Origin: Paracoccaceae bacterium
Lineage (GTDB): Bacteria > Pseudomonadota > Alphaproteobacteria > Rhodobacterales > Rhodobacteraceae
Assembly: GCA_027489355.1 (NCBI GenBank)
Contig: JAIXZY010000039.1
Span: 62,001-126,000, forward strand
DNA: 64,000 nt
Direction of reading: 5' to 3'
Shown: in pieces, positions 1-8,870 of the stretch
Position numbering within the stretch: the stretch's first letter is position 1
How the letters are laid out: each line of letters starts with the position of its first letter
The notes under the pieces: generated by a model
The model's database searches: none
The model's input: only the letters and a program-made list of their open reading frames with translations
Told to the model about the DNA's origin: nothing
Program-made: the position numbers and the translations under genes

Positions 1-40
1 CGCTCGATCTGACAGGCGCAGGCCCCGGGACAGGCCGCCC

Positions 41-119
41 GGAAACCTTTCCAATTCCCTAACGTCCGCGGCCAAGTCCTTGACGAATAAGGTGGAACGG
101 AAAATGTCCACCGTGGACA
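41..119 (-). repeat. Dispersed intergenic element, copy A
   Basis: On the minus strand this begins with the 15-base palindrome TGTCCACGGTGGACA (105-119), 7 bases after the xthA stop codon. About 41 bases later comes GTTAGGGAATTGGAAAGG. The same arrangement occurs at 32068-32146, where the distal half is nearly the same (TCAAGG, TTGG, CGCGG, TGGAAAGGTTT in register), and more weakly at 27823-27900. The function is unknown; an operator, promoter or post-gene processing signal are all possible. Confidence 0.6.
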
Positions 120-126
120 CTTCCCC

Positions 127-906
127 TCAGGCAGCGATCTCCACCCAGACCGGCACGTGATCCGACGGCTTGTCTCCGCCCCGCACCGCCTTGTCGATCC
201 CGGCCCCCTCCAGCCGATCCGCCGCCTGGGGCGAGCACATCACATGGTCGATCCGGATGCCGTTGTTCCGCTCCCAGGCCCCCGCCTGGTAGTCCCAGAA
301 GGTGTAGACCCCCGGCGAAGGATCCCGCACCCGCACCGCATCCGTCAACCCCAGGTGCGCCAGCCGCCGGAACGCCGCCCGGCTCTCCGGCAGGAACAGC
401 GCATCGTTGACCCAGATTTCCGGCTTCGCGGCATCCACGTCCTGCGGGATCACGTTGTAGTCGCCCAGACAGATGAAATGCTCCTCCGCCGCCAGCAGCT
501 CCCGCACCCGCGCTTCCATCCGCGCCATCCAGGCCAGCTTGTAGTCATACTTCGGCCCCGGAGCCGGGTTCCCGTTCGGCAGATACAACCCGCAGACCCG
601 CACGGGCCTTCCTGCATCGACCACCGCCTCGATCCAGCGGGACTGCTCGTCGCTGTCATCCCCCGGCAGCCCCCGCCGCACGTCCGACAGGGGCAGCTTC
701 GACAGGATCGCCACCCCGTTGAACCCCTTCTGCCCGTGCGTCTCCACCCGGTAGCCCATCGCCTCGATCTCGGCGCGCGGAAAGCCCTCGTCCACCGACT
801 TGATCTCCTGCAGGCAGACCACGTCCGGCGCCGCTTGCTCCAGCCAGGCCCGCAGCGCATCGATCCGCGCCTTGATCCCGTTGATGTTGAACGTCGCGAG
901 CTTCAT
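127..906 (-). CDS. xthA: Exodeoxyribonuclease III (AP endonuclease)
   Basis: A 259-residue member of the exonuclease III/APE1 family, which cuts the DNA backbone at abasic sites in base excision repair and has 3'-5' exonuclease and phosphatase activity. Family motifs are visible: FNINGI at residues 6-11 (Asn7), LQEIKS with the metal ligand Glu34, the YLPNGNP block, GDYNV (Asp/Asn pair) and the C-terminal SDHVPV with Asp249-His250. I start it at the ATG that gives MKLATFNING; a start five codons upstream would add MEDPG, which the family lacks. Length is normal. The gene ends close to a dispersed palindromic element and is followed upstream by an unrelated hypothetical gene on the same strand. 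Confidence 0.95.
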   Translation of the reverse strand: MKLATFNINGIKARIDALRAWLEQAAPDVVCLQEIKSVDEGFPRAEIEAMGYRVETHGQKGFNGVAILSKLPLSDVRRGLPGDDSDEQSRWIEAVVDAGRPVRVCGLYLPNGNPAPGPKYDYKLAWMARMEARVRELLAAEEHFICLGDYNVIPQDVDAAKPEIWVNDALFLPESRAAFRRLAHLGLTDAVRVRDPSPGVYTFWDYQAGAWERNNGIRIDHVMCSPQAADRLEGAGIDKAVRGGDKPSDHVPVWVEIAA

Positions 907-952
907 CCCAGGGTCCTCCACCAGCCAACCCTAGGCCGGGGCGCACGAAGGC

Positions 953-1669
953 TCAACCCACGTCACGCAACGGCAGTGCCGCCGCCGCCAGCCACATCGC
1001 GTCCAGCCGGTCCAGCGCCGCGACGTCGAAACGCCCCGGTTCCTCCCAGTACCGGCCCGAGGGGACCAGGTAATCCAGCTCCCGCTCGACGGCCAAGGCG
1101 GCCTCGACCAGGGCCGCATCCCCCGCAAAGGGCACCGCCCCTGCCACACCCGCCTGCGTCGCCCGCGGAAACACCAGCCGCGACGGCCCGGTCGACAGGT
1201 TCACCATCGCGCAGCCCTGCCGTGCCGCCAGCAGCATCAGCCGCGCAGCCTTGGCCTCCAGGCTCCGCAGCGTCACGTCGGGCCGCAGGGGATCAGGCGT
1301 TCCCGATCCATAGAAATGCGTCGGCCCGGCCTTCGGGTAATGCATGTCGCAGCCATAGACCGCGATCACCGAGGGCCGCAGCGCCGCCAGTGCCCAGTAG
1401 GCCGCGGTGAAAGCCATCGTCGCCCCGGCATAGACGAACCCGCCATACAGGTTCTGCGCCGGAACGAACTCTGCCTCCGTCACGATGCGCTGACCCGGCC
1501 CGGCGACCGCCTGCCGCTCTGGCGGGAAATCGTAGGGATGTATCGCCACGTCCCAGTCAGGCCTGATCCGCCAGGCGTTGTTGATCGCCAGCACCAGGTC
1601 GAACGGCTCCCGCGGCCAGGCCGCCGCCGACGCCGCCATCGGCGCCGAGCCGAGCATCAATACGCGCAT
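953..1669 (-). CDS. Hypothetical protein, possible glycosyltransferase-like fold
   Basis: A 238-residue protein I cannot assign. It starts MRVLMLGSAP, a short beta-strand followed by a Gly/Ser/Pro turn as in nucleotide-binding proteins, followed by a conserved-looking LAINNAWRIRPDWD block around residue 45 and YGCDMHYPKAG around residue 120. A GSAP start with a later 'Asn..Asn' and 'Cys-Asp' block resembles some sialyltransferase-like or DUF115-type proteins, but this is only a resemblance. There is no signal peptide or clear membrane segment. Codon use fits the neighbours. The gene lies between xthA and erpA on the same strand; spacing does not suggest a tight operon. Confidence 0.6.
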   Translation of the reverse strand: MRVLMLGSAPMAASAAAWPREPFDLVLAINNAWRIRPDWDVAIHPYDFPPERQAVAGPGQRIVTEAEFVPAQNLYGGFVYAGATMAFTAAYWALAALRPSVIAVYGCDMHYPKAGPTHFYGSGTPDPLRPDVTLRSLEAKAARLMLLAARQGCAMVNLSTGPSRLVFPRATQAGVAGAVPFAGDAALVEAALAVERELDYLVPSGRYWEEPGRFDVAALDRLDAMWLAAAALPLRDVG

Positions 1670-1729
1670 GATTGTCCCTCGATCAGCCGTTGCCAGACAG
1701 CTAGCGCATCGCGACGGCACGGCGAGGGG

Positions 1730-2062
1730 TTACAGCGAAAAACTCGTTCCGCAGCCGCAGCTTGACTTGGCGTTCGGGTTCTCGATGACGAAGCGCGCAC
1801 CGATCAGCTCGTCGGTAAAGTCGATCACGGCGTTGGACAGGAAGGGCAGGCTGACCTGGTCAACGACAACCTTCTGGCCGTCCTTCTCCAGCACCAGATC
1901 GTCCGCCGCCGGATCGTCCAGGGTGATCGAATACTGAAATCCCGAACAGCCCCCGCCATCCACCGCCACGCGCAGGGGCTTTACCTCACCCGTCGCCTCG
2001 GCAATCTCGGCCAGGCGGGCAAAGGCACGATCGGTGACTTTCGGCGGCAGCGTCAGTTCCAT
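1730..2062 (-). CDS. erpA: Iron-sulfur cluster insertion protein ErpA (A-type carrier)
   Basis: A 110-residue A-type carrier that passes Fe-S clusters to apoproteins. The three cysteines of the HesB/IscA family are present: Cys39 in GGGCSGFQY and Cys102/Cys104 in the C-terminal SSCGCGTSFSL. I start at the ATG giving MELTLPPKVTDRA, because the upstream extension overlaps the divergent dGTPase leader and has no family counterpart. The gene is divergent from the dGTPase gene, with only about 70 bases between the two starts, so both promoters must sit in that stretch. It could also be called an IscA/SufA-like protein; ErpA fits the compact length and the motif set. Confidence 0.9.
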   Translation of the reverse strand: MELTLPPKVTDRAFARLAEIAEATGEVKPLRVAVDGGGCSGFQYSITLDDPAADDLVLEKDGQKVVVDQVSLPFLSNAVIDFTDELIGARFVIENPNAKSSCGCGTSFSL

Positions 2063-2133
2063 GACTGTTCCCGTATCCTTCGGCGGCTGTGGCAAATATA
2101 TGAAACCCGACCGCGCCTCACAAGGACAGCTCA

Positions 2134-3333
2134 TTGGGACAGCCCATGCTTCAGCCCTTCGCCTGCCAACCCGACGCCAGCCGCGGCAGGCTTTGGCCCG
2201 AACGACTCTCCTCCTTCCGCTCGCCCTACCAGCGCGACCGCGACCGGATCATCCATTCCTCGGCCTTCCGGCGCCTGAAGCACAAGACCCAGGTCTTCGT
2301 CGAACACGAGGGCGATTACTACCGCACCCGCCTGACCCATACGATCGAGGTCGCCCAGGTCGCCCGGACAATCGCCGGGGTCCTTGGCCTGAACACCGAC
2401 CTGGCCGAAGCTGTGGCGCTGGCGCATGACCTTGGCCACACCCCCTTCGGCCATACCGGCGAAGACGCAATGGAGCGGCTGATGGCCCCCTTTGGCGGCT
2501 TCGACCACAACGCCCAGGCATTGCGGATCGTGACCCGGCTGGAACGCCACTACGCCGACTTCGACGGGTTGAACCTCACCTGGGAAACCCTTGAAGGCAT
2601 TGCGAAACACAACGGGCCGGTGACGGGTCCCAACGCGGACGCCAAGCACGACGGTCCGCTGCCCTATGCGCTGGCCGAGGTGAACGCCCAGTGGGACCTG
2701 GAACTCGACACCCACGCGTCCGCCGAGGCGCAGGTCGCCGCCATCGCGGACGATGTGGCCTATTCGCACCACGACCTGCACGACGGCCTTCGTTCCGGTC
2801 TTTTCACCGAGGCGGACCTGATGGAGCTTCCCGTCACCGGCCCCGCGTTCGAGGAGGTGGACCGCCTTTATCCGGGCCTCGAAAAGATGCGCCGCCGGCA
2901 CGAGGCCCTGCGCCGCGTCTTCGGCCGCATGGTCGAGGACGTGATCGCCGTCGCCCAGAACCGCCTGGCCTCGGCCCAGCCGAAATCGGTCGACGAGATC
3001 CGCCACATGGGAACCACCGTGATCCGCTTCTCGAAGCCGCTTTACCAGGAACTGAAGGCCGTGCGCAGCTTCCTGTTCCACCGCATGTACCGCGCGCCCA
3101 GCGTCATGGCGGTCCGGGCCGAGGTGACGCAGATGGTCGACGACCTCTTCCCGCTGTTCCTGAAGCAGCCCGAGCTTCTGCCGTCCGAATGGCAGGCCGA
3201 CGTCGCGGCGGCGAAGGACGAGGTGCAACTCGCCCGCACGGTCGCAGACTACGTCGCCGGAATGACGGACCGCTTCGCCATCCAGGAACATGTCCGGCTC
3301 TTCGGCGGCAGCATATCCGCCGGATCGCGTTGA
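2134..3333 (+). CDS. dgt: Deoxyguanosinetriphosphate triphosphohydrolase-like protein
   Basis: An HD-superfamily dNTP triphosphohydrolase that splits dNTPs to nucleoside and tripolyphosphate. The metal-binding HD signature is clear: His69 in LTHTIEVAQ, then ALAHDLGHTPFGHTGE with His98-Asp99 and His107. Length of about 399 residues matches the type-2 subfamily of alphaproteobacteria. The start is uncertain. A TTG at 2134 has an AAGGA ribosome site about 7 bases upstream; an ATG at 2146 giving MLQPFACQPD is farther from it. The gene is divergent from erpA and converges on dsbB, with a hairpin between the two stops. Confidence 0.9.
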   Translation: MGQPMLQPFACQPDASRGRLWPERLSSFRSPYQRDRDRIIHSSAFRRLKHKTQVFVEHEGDYYRTRLTHTIEVAQVARTIAGVLGLNTDLAEAVALAHDLGHTPFGHTGEDAMERLMAPFGGFDHNAQALRIVTRLERHYADFDGLNLTWETLEGIAKHNGPVTGPNADAKHDGPLPYALAEVNAQWDLELDTHASAEAQVAAIADDVAYSHHDLHDGLRSGLFTEADLMELPVTGPAFEEVDRLYPGLEKMRRRHEALRRVFGRMVEDVIAVAQNRLASAQPKSVDEIRHMGTTVIRFSKPLYQELKAVRSFLFHRMYRAPSVMAVRAEVTQMVDDLFPLFLKQPELLPSEWQADVAAAKDEVQLARTVADYVAGMTDRFAIQEHVRLFGGSISAGSR

Positions 3334-3361
3334 CGGCGCCCGCCAAGCACCTGACCTGCTT

Positions 3362-3389
3362 GCTCTTTTCGGAAATACTCTCCGGGGGT
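3362..3389 (-). repeat. Recurrent intergenic GAGAGTATTT motif, copy 1
   Basis: Read on the minus strand this contains GGAGAGTATTTCCGAAAAGA just after a C/G-rich stem. The plus strand at 38280-38304 carries the near copy AGAGAGTATTTGCGAAAAGA. Both follow a GC-rich hairpin next to a gene end. Confidence 0.55.
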
Positions 3390-3410
3390 CCGGGGGTGGA
3401 AAACCCCCGG
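3390..3410. terminator. Hairpin between convergent dgt and dsbB
   Basis: A perfect 7-base stem, CCGGGGG at 3390-3396 and CCCCCGG at 3404-3410, with an AT-containing loop TGGAAAA. It sits between the stop codons of two convergent genes, so it could serve both strands. There is no long T-tract. It is part of a recurrent intergenic motif (see the repeat at 3362). Confidence 0.6.
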
Positions 3411-3445
3411 CTTACGGCGGATGCCGGGCGCGACGCCGCGTCGGA

Positions 3446-3910
3446 TCAGCCCTTCCGCACGGCCAGGACCCAGACCCCCGCCAGGATCAGCGACAGGATG
3501 GCGTTCCAGCCCGCCATGGAAATCCCCAGCATCTGCCAGGCGATCGCGTCGCAGCGCACCACGGCCGCGACATCCTTGGACGGGTCCAAGAGGTCGGCCG
3601 TCGAGATGCCCGCGATCGACCCGGCCGTGCAGGAGGCCAGGCCCTCCCACCATTGCTGCTCGACGCCGACGTGAAAGACGCCGATGGCGGCCGTGGCCAG
3701 GGCTGCGAGCGCCCCGAGCCAGGCAAGGCCCCGCCACCCGGTCACAAGCGCCACGATCCCGATCAGGATTGCCGCCGCATGCGGCCAGCGCTGCCAGAGG
3801 CACAGCTGACAGGGCGCAAGGCCGCCGATATACTGGAAGGCGAAGGCCCCGCCCAGAAGGGCCGCCGAGCCCAGGGTGGCCAGAAGGATGAGGGTGCGGC
3901 TCGACTGCAT
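3446..3910 (-). CDS. dsbB: Disulfide bond formation protein B
   Basis: A 154-residue inner-membrane protein that reoxidises DsbA and passes electrons to quinone. The first cysteine pair is the classic CQLC (Cys34, Cys37) in GLAPCQLCLWQRWPH. A second pair is Cys94 and Cys120, separated by a periplasmic loop. Four hydrophobic segments can be seen near residues 7-27, 45-60, 62-80 and 127-150, as expected for DsbB. I start at the ATG giving MQSSRTLILL; longer readings add a proline-rich leader with no membrane character. It converges on the dGTPase gene. No DsbA is present in this window. Confidence 0.93.
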   Translation of the reverse strand: MQSSRTLILLATLGSAALLGGAFAFQYIGGLAPCQLCLWQRWPHAAAILIGIVALVTGWRGLAWLGALAALATAAIGVFHVGVEQQWWEGLASCTAGSIAGISTADLLDPSKDVAAVVRCDAIAWQMLGISMAGWNAILSLILAGVWVLAVRKG

Positions 3911-4185
3911 GGAAGGGACTCTCGGACCTTTAAGACAGGGTAAGACAGGGCATTCGACATGGCGCGACCATAGGCCCGGGCGGCGGGAAGGGAAAGGGGA
4001 ACCGAAGTTCCGGGCCAGGGTTCTCATTCCGGCTTCCGATACGGCCCCGGCACGGATAGGATTTCCGGACGGGCGGGGCAGGGCGCGGGTTAATATCTGA
4101 TGAATGCCCCTGGCCAAGGCATTGAATTTTCAGGTGGACAGCCGTCTGCCCAGCGTGGACAGGCGGCGAAGGAAAGGGTGACGAC

Positions 4186-5067
4186 ATGCAGTGGCGCGGC
4201 CGCAGGGGAAGCAGCAACATCGAAGACCGGCGCTCGATGGGCAGCGGCAGGATCGGCGGCGGAGGCGGCGCGGTCCGCGTCGGCGGGCTGGGCGGGGCCG
4301 GGGCGATCGTGGTCGTCCTGCTGGCCCTGTTCTTCGGGATCGACCCCAGCCAGCTTCTGGGTCCGGGGGGCTTCGACAGTTCCATCAGCTCTTCCGGCCC
4401 GGTCGAACTGACCGAAGAGGACCGCGCCGAGGGCGAGTTCGTGTCGGTCGTCCTTGCGGACACCGAGGAAATCTGGTCCCGCGTCTTCCAGGAGCAACTG
4501 GGTGAGAGCTACACCCCGGCAACGCTGGTCCTGTTCAAGGAGGCCACCCGCTCGGCCTGCGGCGGCGCGTCCGAGGCGACCGGTCCGTTCTACTGCCCGA
4601 TCGATCGCAAGGTCTACCTCGACACGGCCTTCTTCACGACGATGCACCGGCAGCTTGGCGCCGAGGGCGACTTCGCCGCGGCCTATGTGGTGGCCCACGA
4701 AATCGGCCACCATGTCCAGAACCAACTGGGGATCCTGGAAGAGTCGACCCGCATCCGTCAGCAGGTCAGCCAGGAGGAATCGAACGCGATTTCGGTCCGG
4801 GTCGAACTTCAGGCCGACTGCCTGTCGGGAATCTGGGCGCGCGAAGCCGCGCAGACGCTGGGCGTGGTGGACAAGGGAGACTTCGAGGAAGCGGTCAACG
4901 CGGCCCGCCAGATCGGCGATGACACGCTGCAGCGGAACGCCGGCCAGCGCCCGATGCCCCACACCTTCACCCACGGCACCTCGGAGCAGCGGTCGCGCTG
5001 GTTCATGACCGGGCTGAACTCGGGCCAGCTGTCAAAGTGCGACACGTTCAGGACCGACGACCTCTAG
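4186..5067 (+). CDS. ypfJ: Neutral zinc metallopeptidase, YpfJ family
   Basis: A 293-residue protein of the putative neutral zinc metallopeptidase family. It has a basic N-terminus (MQWRGRRGSSNIEDRR), a glycine-rich stretch, one membrane anchor near residues 37-51 (GAIVVVLLALFFGI) and an extracytoplasmic domain. The zinc motif HEIGHH is at residues 171-176, with a later Glu-rich helix and YCPIDRKVYLD before it, as in the family. It is a known conserved family with poorly known substrate. The start is fixed by an AAGGAAAGG-type ribosome site and the conserved N-terminus. A tRNA gene follows. Confidence 0.88.
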   Translation: MQWRGRRGSSNIEDRRSMGSGRIGGGGGAVRVGGLGGAGAIVVVLLALFFGIDPSQLLGPGGFDSSISSSGPVELTEEDRAEGEFVSVVLADTEEIWSRVFQEQLGESYTPATLVLFKEATRSACGGASEATGPFYCPIDRKVYLDTAFFTTMHRQLGAEGDFAAAYVVAHEIGHHVQNQLGILEESTRIRQQVSQEESNAISVRVELQADCLSGIWAREAAQTLGVVDKGDFEEAVNAARQIGDDTLQRNAGQRPMPHTFTHGTSEQRSRWFMTGLNSGQLSKCDTFRTDDL

Positions 5068-5112
5068 ACGCGTTGACCTCTGCCGGACGAGGCGCTAGAC
5101 CCGTCCCCGGTG

Positions 5113-5196
5113 GCCCGAGTGGCGGAATGGTAGACGCAGGGGATTCAAAATCCTCCGCCGCAAGGTTTGCGAGTTCGAGTCTCGCCTCGGGCACCA
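5113..5196 (+). tRNA. tRNA-Leu (anticodon CAA)
   Basis: The acceptor arm GCCCGAG (5113-5119) pairs with CTCGGGC (5186-5192), followed by A and an encoded CCA (5194-5196). The anticodon loop reads TTCAAAA, giving CAA, which reads UUG. The T-arm contains GTTCGAGTC and there is a long variable arm as in class II tRNAs. Most of the structure can be folded by eye. Confidence 0.93.
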
Positions 5197-5673
5197 ACTT
5201 CTATGATTCGCGGGACAATGCGGTAAAAGACGTCCAGTTGGCGGCGCATGTCCAGTGACCTGCCGCACCGGCCTTTGCCCGAACCTTGGAAACATTGCTT
5301 CCCTGGCAGAGCATCGGCCTTGCGTGCGGTTGCGGGCATTCCGGCATGCCGACTTCTTTCCGTCCGGTTGTGCGACGCGCGGCGGGAAATCCACCCCGGC
5401 AATGCAGCCCTGGATTGAAACGCGGGCCGGCCCAAGACGTTATGACAGCAGCTCTTCCCCTGTCTTTCCGGCGACCGGCCAAAAGAGGGCGCGGATGCGA
5501 CCCATCCGCCAGACGACCCGCACACGCATCGGTTGAATTCCGCCATTGCATCCTTGTTTCCAAACGGATTTTTTACTTTTCTCTCCTGCCCCGGCAGGTC
5601 TATCCAAGGCATGTGGGGCGGCCCGGGCTTTTGCCAGTTCCCGCAGAATGTATCGCCAGGCAGGTGCGGCAAA
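5197..5673. other. 477-base intergenic stretch without a supported gene
   Basis: Between tRNA-Leu and the Hint gene. I see several short open frames on both strands, none with a convincing ribosome site or recognisable product. An AT-rich patch (ATTTTTTACTTTTCTCTCC, about 5570-5588) may be a promoter region for the Hint gene. tRNA 3' ends are common integration sites, but no integrase or attachment repeat is visible. Confidence 0.5.
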
Positions 5674-6300
5674 ATGGATTTCGAGACGGAACGTTCGACG
5701 GCAGAGCCGCGCTGCACCCCGTGCTTCACGCCGGGTACACTGATCACGACGCAACGGGGTGAACTGCCGGTCGAGCTGATCGCGGCGGGCGACCGCGTGG
5801 TGACCCGGGACAACGGCATCCAGACCGTGCGCTGGGTCGGCAAGACGCAGATGTTCCTGCACGACTTCCAGGCCGACCCCCATCTTCTGCCGGTGTTCAT
5901 CCAGCAGGGCTCGCTGGGCAAGGGCCTGCCAGAGCGGGACATGATGGTGTCCCCGAACCACCGAGTGCTGGTCACCAACAATCGCACCTCGGTCCGCTAT
6001 GCCGAGCGTGAGGTCCTGGTCGCCGCCAAGCATCTGGCGGCACAGGGCGTGCACACGGTGCAGTCCAGCGGCACGACCTACATCCACTTCATGTGCGACC
6101 GCCACGAGGTCGTGCTGAGCAACGGCGTCTGGACGGAAACCTTCCATCCCGACGACACCTCGCTCAAGGGCATCGGCAACGCGCAGCGGCTGGAAATCCT
6201 TGAGCTGTTCCCCGAGCTCAAGACGTCGGCCGGGCGGGCCAGCTATGGTCCGGCGCGCCGGGTGCTGGACGGCGCCGATCTTGGGCTTGCGGAAATCTAA
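5674..6300 (+). CDS. Stand-alone Hint (hedgehog/intein) domain protein
   Basis: A 208-residue protein that is almost all Hint domain. It opens with CFTPGTLITTQRG, with the nucleophile cysteine at residue 17, and contains a block VSPNHRVLV with the conserved His as in autoprocessing domains. A C-terminal LASYGPARRVLDG-like tail follows. The domain closely parallels the Hint domain of the next gene (VRWVG, PERDMMVSPNHRVLV against LRWVG, PERSMMVSPQHRVLI). No RTX repeats precede it. I choose the ATG giving MDFETERSTAEP, with an AGGCAGG site upstream; the frame is open 47 codons farther but that part has no domain character. It may be a truncated relative of the RTX-Hint protein or an independent secreted protein. 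Confidence 0.8.
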   Translation: MDFETERSTAEPRCTPCFTPGTLITTQRGELPVELIAAGDRVVTRDNGIQTVRWVGKTQMFLHDFQADPHLLPVFIQQGSLGKGLPERDMMVSPNHRVLVTNNRTSVRYAEREVLVAAKHLAAQGVHTVQSSGTTYIHFMCDRHEVVLSNGVWTETFHPDDTSLKGIGNAQRLEILELFPELKTSAGRASYGPARRVLDGADLGLAEI

Positions 6301-6464
6301 AGCAGTTTTTAACCCTCTGTGGCCAAGCTTGATCCTGGGCAACTGCAGGGTGCAAATTTCTGTGGACGACGACAGGAAACTTCTGCAAACCATCCAAAAC
6401 AGGCCAAAAATAGGCCAGGAACCCGGCATAGGGTCATGCAGCTGAGGCAGAGGGACGTACGAGT

Positions 6465-8870
6465 ATGGCAACGATCTACGGCGGTAGCGGCGGAGAGCTG
6501 ATCCAACCGGGCACACCTGCCAGCTATTCCAGCGACGGGACCGACCTGCTTTACGGCTACGGCGGAAACGACACGATCTATTCCGGCGCCTCGTCGGATA
6601 CGATCTACGGCGGGATCGGCGACGACTCGCTGAATGGCGGTGCCGGAAATGACTCGGTCTACGGCGATGAAGGCAACGATACGCTGATCGGCGGCACCGG
6701 GGCGGACCGGTTGTATGGCGGCGACGGGAACGACGTCTTCCTGGAAACCGATTTTGCCAATGGTGGCAGTGACATATTCTACGGCGGCGCCGGGATCGAC
6801 ACCATCGATTTCACCGGGGCCGGCAGCGGGGTCAGCGTCACGCTGACGGCCGGCAACGCGACCGTCGATCCGTCTGGAAACAACAACACTGACACGCTGA
6901 TCGGGTTCGAGAATGTCACCGGCACCGGGTCGGCCGACACGCTTGTCGGCGATGTGAACGGCAACGTTCTGTCGGGCGGCGGCGGCGCAGACCAGATTTC
7001 TGGCGGCGACGGGGCCGATACGCTTTACGGCGGCGCGGGCGCCGACGTGATCGGCGGGGATGCAGGAAACGATGTCCTGGACGGCGGAACCGAAAACGAC
7101 TCGCTGACCGGCGGCGCGGGGTCCGACACGCTGTACGGGGGCACAGGCGTCGATACCCTGAGCGGCGGCGAAGACGCGGACCTGCTTTTTGGCGGCAACG
7201 ACGGCGACAGCCTGTCCGGTGGGGCCGCCAATGACACGCTGTTCGGCGACCTCGGCAACGACATACTGTACGGTGGGGCCGGGAACGATCTGGTCAGCGG
7301 CGGCGACGGGGTGGATTCGCTGTTCGGCGACACGGGCGACGACACACTGCGCGGCGGCGATGGCGCGGATGTGCTGAACGGCGGGCAGGGACTGGACCTT
7401 GCCGACTACAGTGATTCCACCTCGGCCGTCTCGGTTAGTATCGAAACCAGCGTTGTGGTTGGCACAGGCGGGTTCGCGGCGGGCGACACGGGGTCCGGGA
7501 TCGACGGGTTCATCGGGTCGAACTTCAACGACACCCTGATCGGCTTCGACGGTTCCAGCACCGATCCGCTCGACGCCTACACCAACGTGATCTACGGCGG
7601 GCTGGGGGATGACAGCATCTCCGGTCTGGGTGGCGGCGACTCGCTTTTTGGCGGCGGAGACAACGACACGATCGATGCCGGCTCGGGCAACGACTACGTG
7701 CAAGGCGATTCAGGCCGCGACAGCATCGTTGCCGGTACCGGGGATGACACGGTCTACGGCGGATCCGAAGGCGACACTGTCCTTGGCGGGGACGGGGCCG
7801 ACCAGCTGCATGGCGATGCCGGCTCCGACAGCCTGAGCGGCGGAATCGGCAATGACACCCTGTACGGCGGGAGCGAGAACGACACGCTGGACGGCGATGG
7901 CAACGACGACGTGCTGTTCGGCGACGCCGGCAACGACGTGCTGCGCGGAGGGACCGGCAATGACATCCTGTACGGCGGGGCCGGATCGGACACGCTGTAT
8001 GGCGGGGCAGGGCTGGACGTCATCTCGGGCGGGGATGACCAGGACCTGATCTACATGACCTACGGCCCTGGCGGCAACGACGCCCTGGGCAACGAAACCG
8101 TCTCGGGCGGTGCGGGGGGTGTCGACAACGACACGCTCAGCGTCGACATCACCGGCTTCGGCTGGGATCGCATCGACCTGACCTATGACCCGCTGAACGC
8201 GGAAGGCGGGACAATCACCTTCTTCGATGCCTTCGGCGGGGTGATCGGTACGCTGACGTTCACCGACATCGAAAATCTGGTGATCGTCTGCTTCACCGCC
8301 GGAACCCGGATCATGACCGACCACGGCCCCGTCGCGGTTGAGGATCTGGCTCCGGGGGATCTGGTGCTGACCCGGGACAACGGGATGCAGCCGCTGCGCT
8401 GGGTGGGTCAGCGGGTTCTTGCGCCGGGCGAGCTGGCGCTGCGGCCCGAATTGCAGCCGGTGCGCATCAGCGCTGGCGCCCTGGGCGAGGCGGGACCAGA
8501 GCGGAGCATGATGGTCTCGCCGCAGCATCGGGTGCTGATCGAGGGGGCGCGGGCCGAAATGTACTTCGGCGAAAGCGAAGTTCTGGTGCCGGCCAAGCAC
8601 CTGATTGGCCTGGCCGAGGTGACGCAGGCGCTGCCCGAAGACGGCGTGACCTATGTCCACATCCTGTTCGACCGGCATGAAATCGTGCTGTCCGAGGGTC
8701 TTTGGACCGAAAGCTTCCAGCCCGCCGAACGCACGCTGTCTGCCCTGGACAAGGCAGCGCGGGACGAGGTCCTGGCGCTCTTCCCGGAGCTGTCCGGGGA
8801 AGCCGTGACCTTCCCGGCCGCGCGGCTGTCGCTCAAGGCCCACGAAGCCCGGGTGCTGCTGTCAGATTGA
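6465..8870 (+). CDS. RTX calcium-binding repeat protein with C-terminal Hint domain
   Basis: An 801-residue acidic protein. More than twenty glycine/aspartate nonapeptides of the GGxGxDxLx type fill residues 20 to about 540 (for example YGGIGDDSLNGGAGNDSVYG), forming Ca2+-bound parallel beta-rolls in the family. A Hint domain begins at Cys609 (CFTAGTRIMTDHG) and includes VSPQHRVLI. There is no Sec signal peptide, as expected for type I secreted proteins, but no type I exporter genes are nearby. The ATG at 6465 gives MATIYGGSGGE, an N-terminus typical of these proteins. It ends inside the stop region of the convergent next gene (9-base overlap). Secretion and self-cleavage are inferred from family. 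Confidence 0.9.
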   Translation: MATIYGGSGGELIQPGTPASYSSDGTDLLYGYGGNDTIYSGASSDTIYGGIGDDSLNGGAGNDSVYGDEGNDTLIGGTGADRLYGGDGNDVFLETDFANGGSDIFYGGAGIDTIDFTGAGSGVSVTLTAGNATVDPSGNNNTDTLIGFENVTGTGSADTLVGDVNGNVLSGGGGADQISGGDGADTLYGGAGADVIGGDAGNDVLDGGTENDSLTGGAGSDTLYGGTGVDTLSGGEDADLLFGGNDGDSLSGGAANDTLFGDLGNDILYGGAGNDLVSGGDGVDSLFGDTGDDTLRGGDGADVLNGGQGLDLADYSDSTSAVSVSIETSVVVGTGGFAAGDTGSGIDGFIGSNFNDTLIGFDGSSTDPLDAYTNVIYGGLGDDSISGLGGGDSLFGGGDNDTIDAGSGNDYVQGDSGRDSIVAGTGDDTVYGGSEGDTVLGGDGADQLHGDAGSDSLSGGIGNDTLYGGSENDTLDGDGNDDVLFGDAGNDVLRGGTGNDILYGGAGSDTLYGGAGLDVISGGDDQDLIYMTYGPGGNDALGNETVSGGAGGVDNDTLSVDITGFGWDRIDLTYDPLNAEGGTITFFDAFGGVIGTLTFTDIENLVIVCFTAGTRIMTDHGPVAVEDLAPGDLVLTRDNGMQPLRWVGQRVLAPGELALRPELQPVRISAGALGEAGPERSMMVSPQHRVLIEGARAEMYFGESEVLVPAKHLIGLAEVTQALPEDGVTYVHILFDRHEIVLSEGLWTESFQPAERTLSALDKAARDEVLALFPELSGEAVTFPAARLSLKAHEARVLLSD

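Noticed and set aside
105-119. TGTCCACCGTGGACA as a PpsR/CrtJ site, parS or a LexA box
   Set aside because: PpsR is TGT-N12-ACA, parS is TGTTTCACGTGAAACA-like and the alphaproteobacterial LexA box is GTTC-N7-GTTC; none matches.
5197-5673. Short open frames after tRNA-Leu, and the possibility of a genomic island at the tRNA 3' end
   Set aside because: No integrase, no direct repeat of the tRNA end and no composition shift were seen. The frames lack ribosome sites.
6540-8050. Regular repeats that could suggest a CRISPR array
   Set aside because: The repeats lie in frame within a protein and encode Ca2+-binding nonapeptides; the spacing is short and not separated by unique spacers. No cas genes are present.
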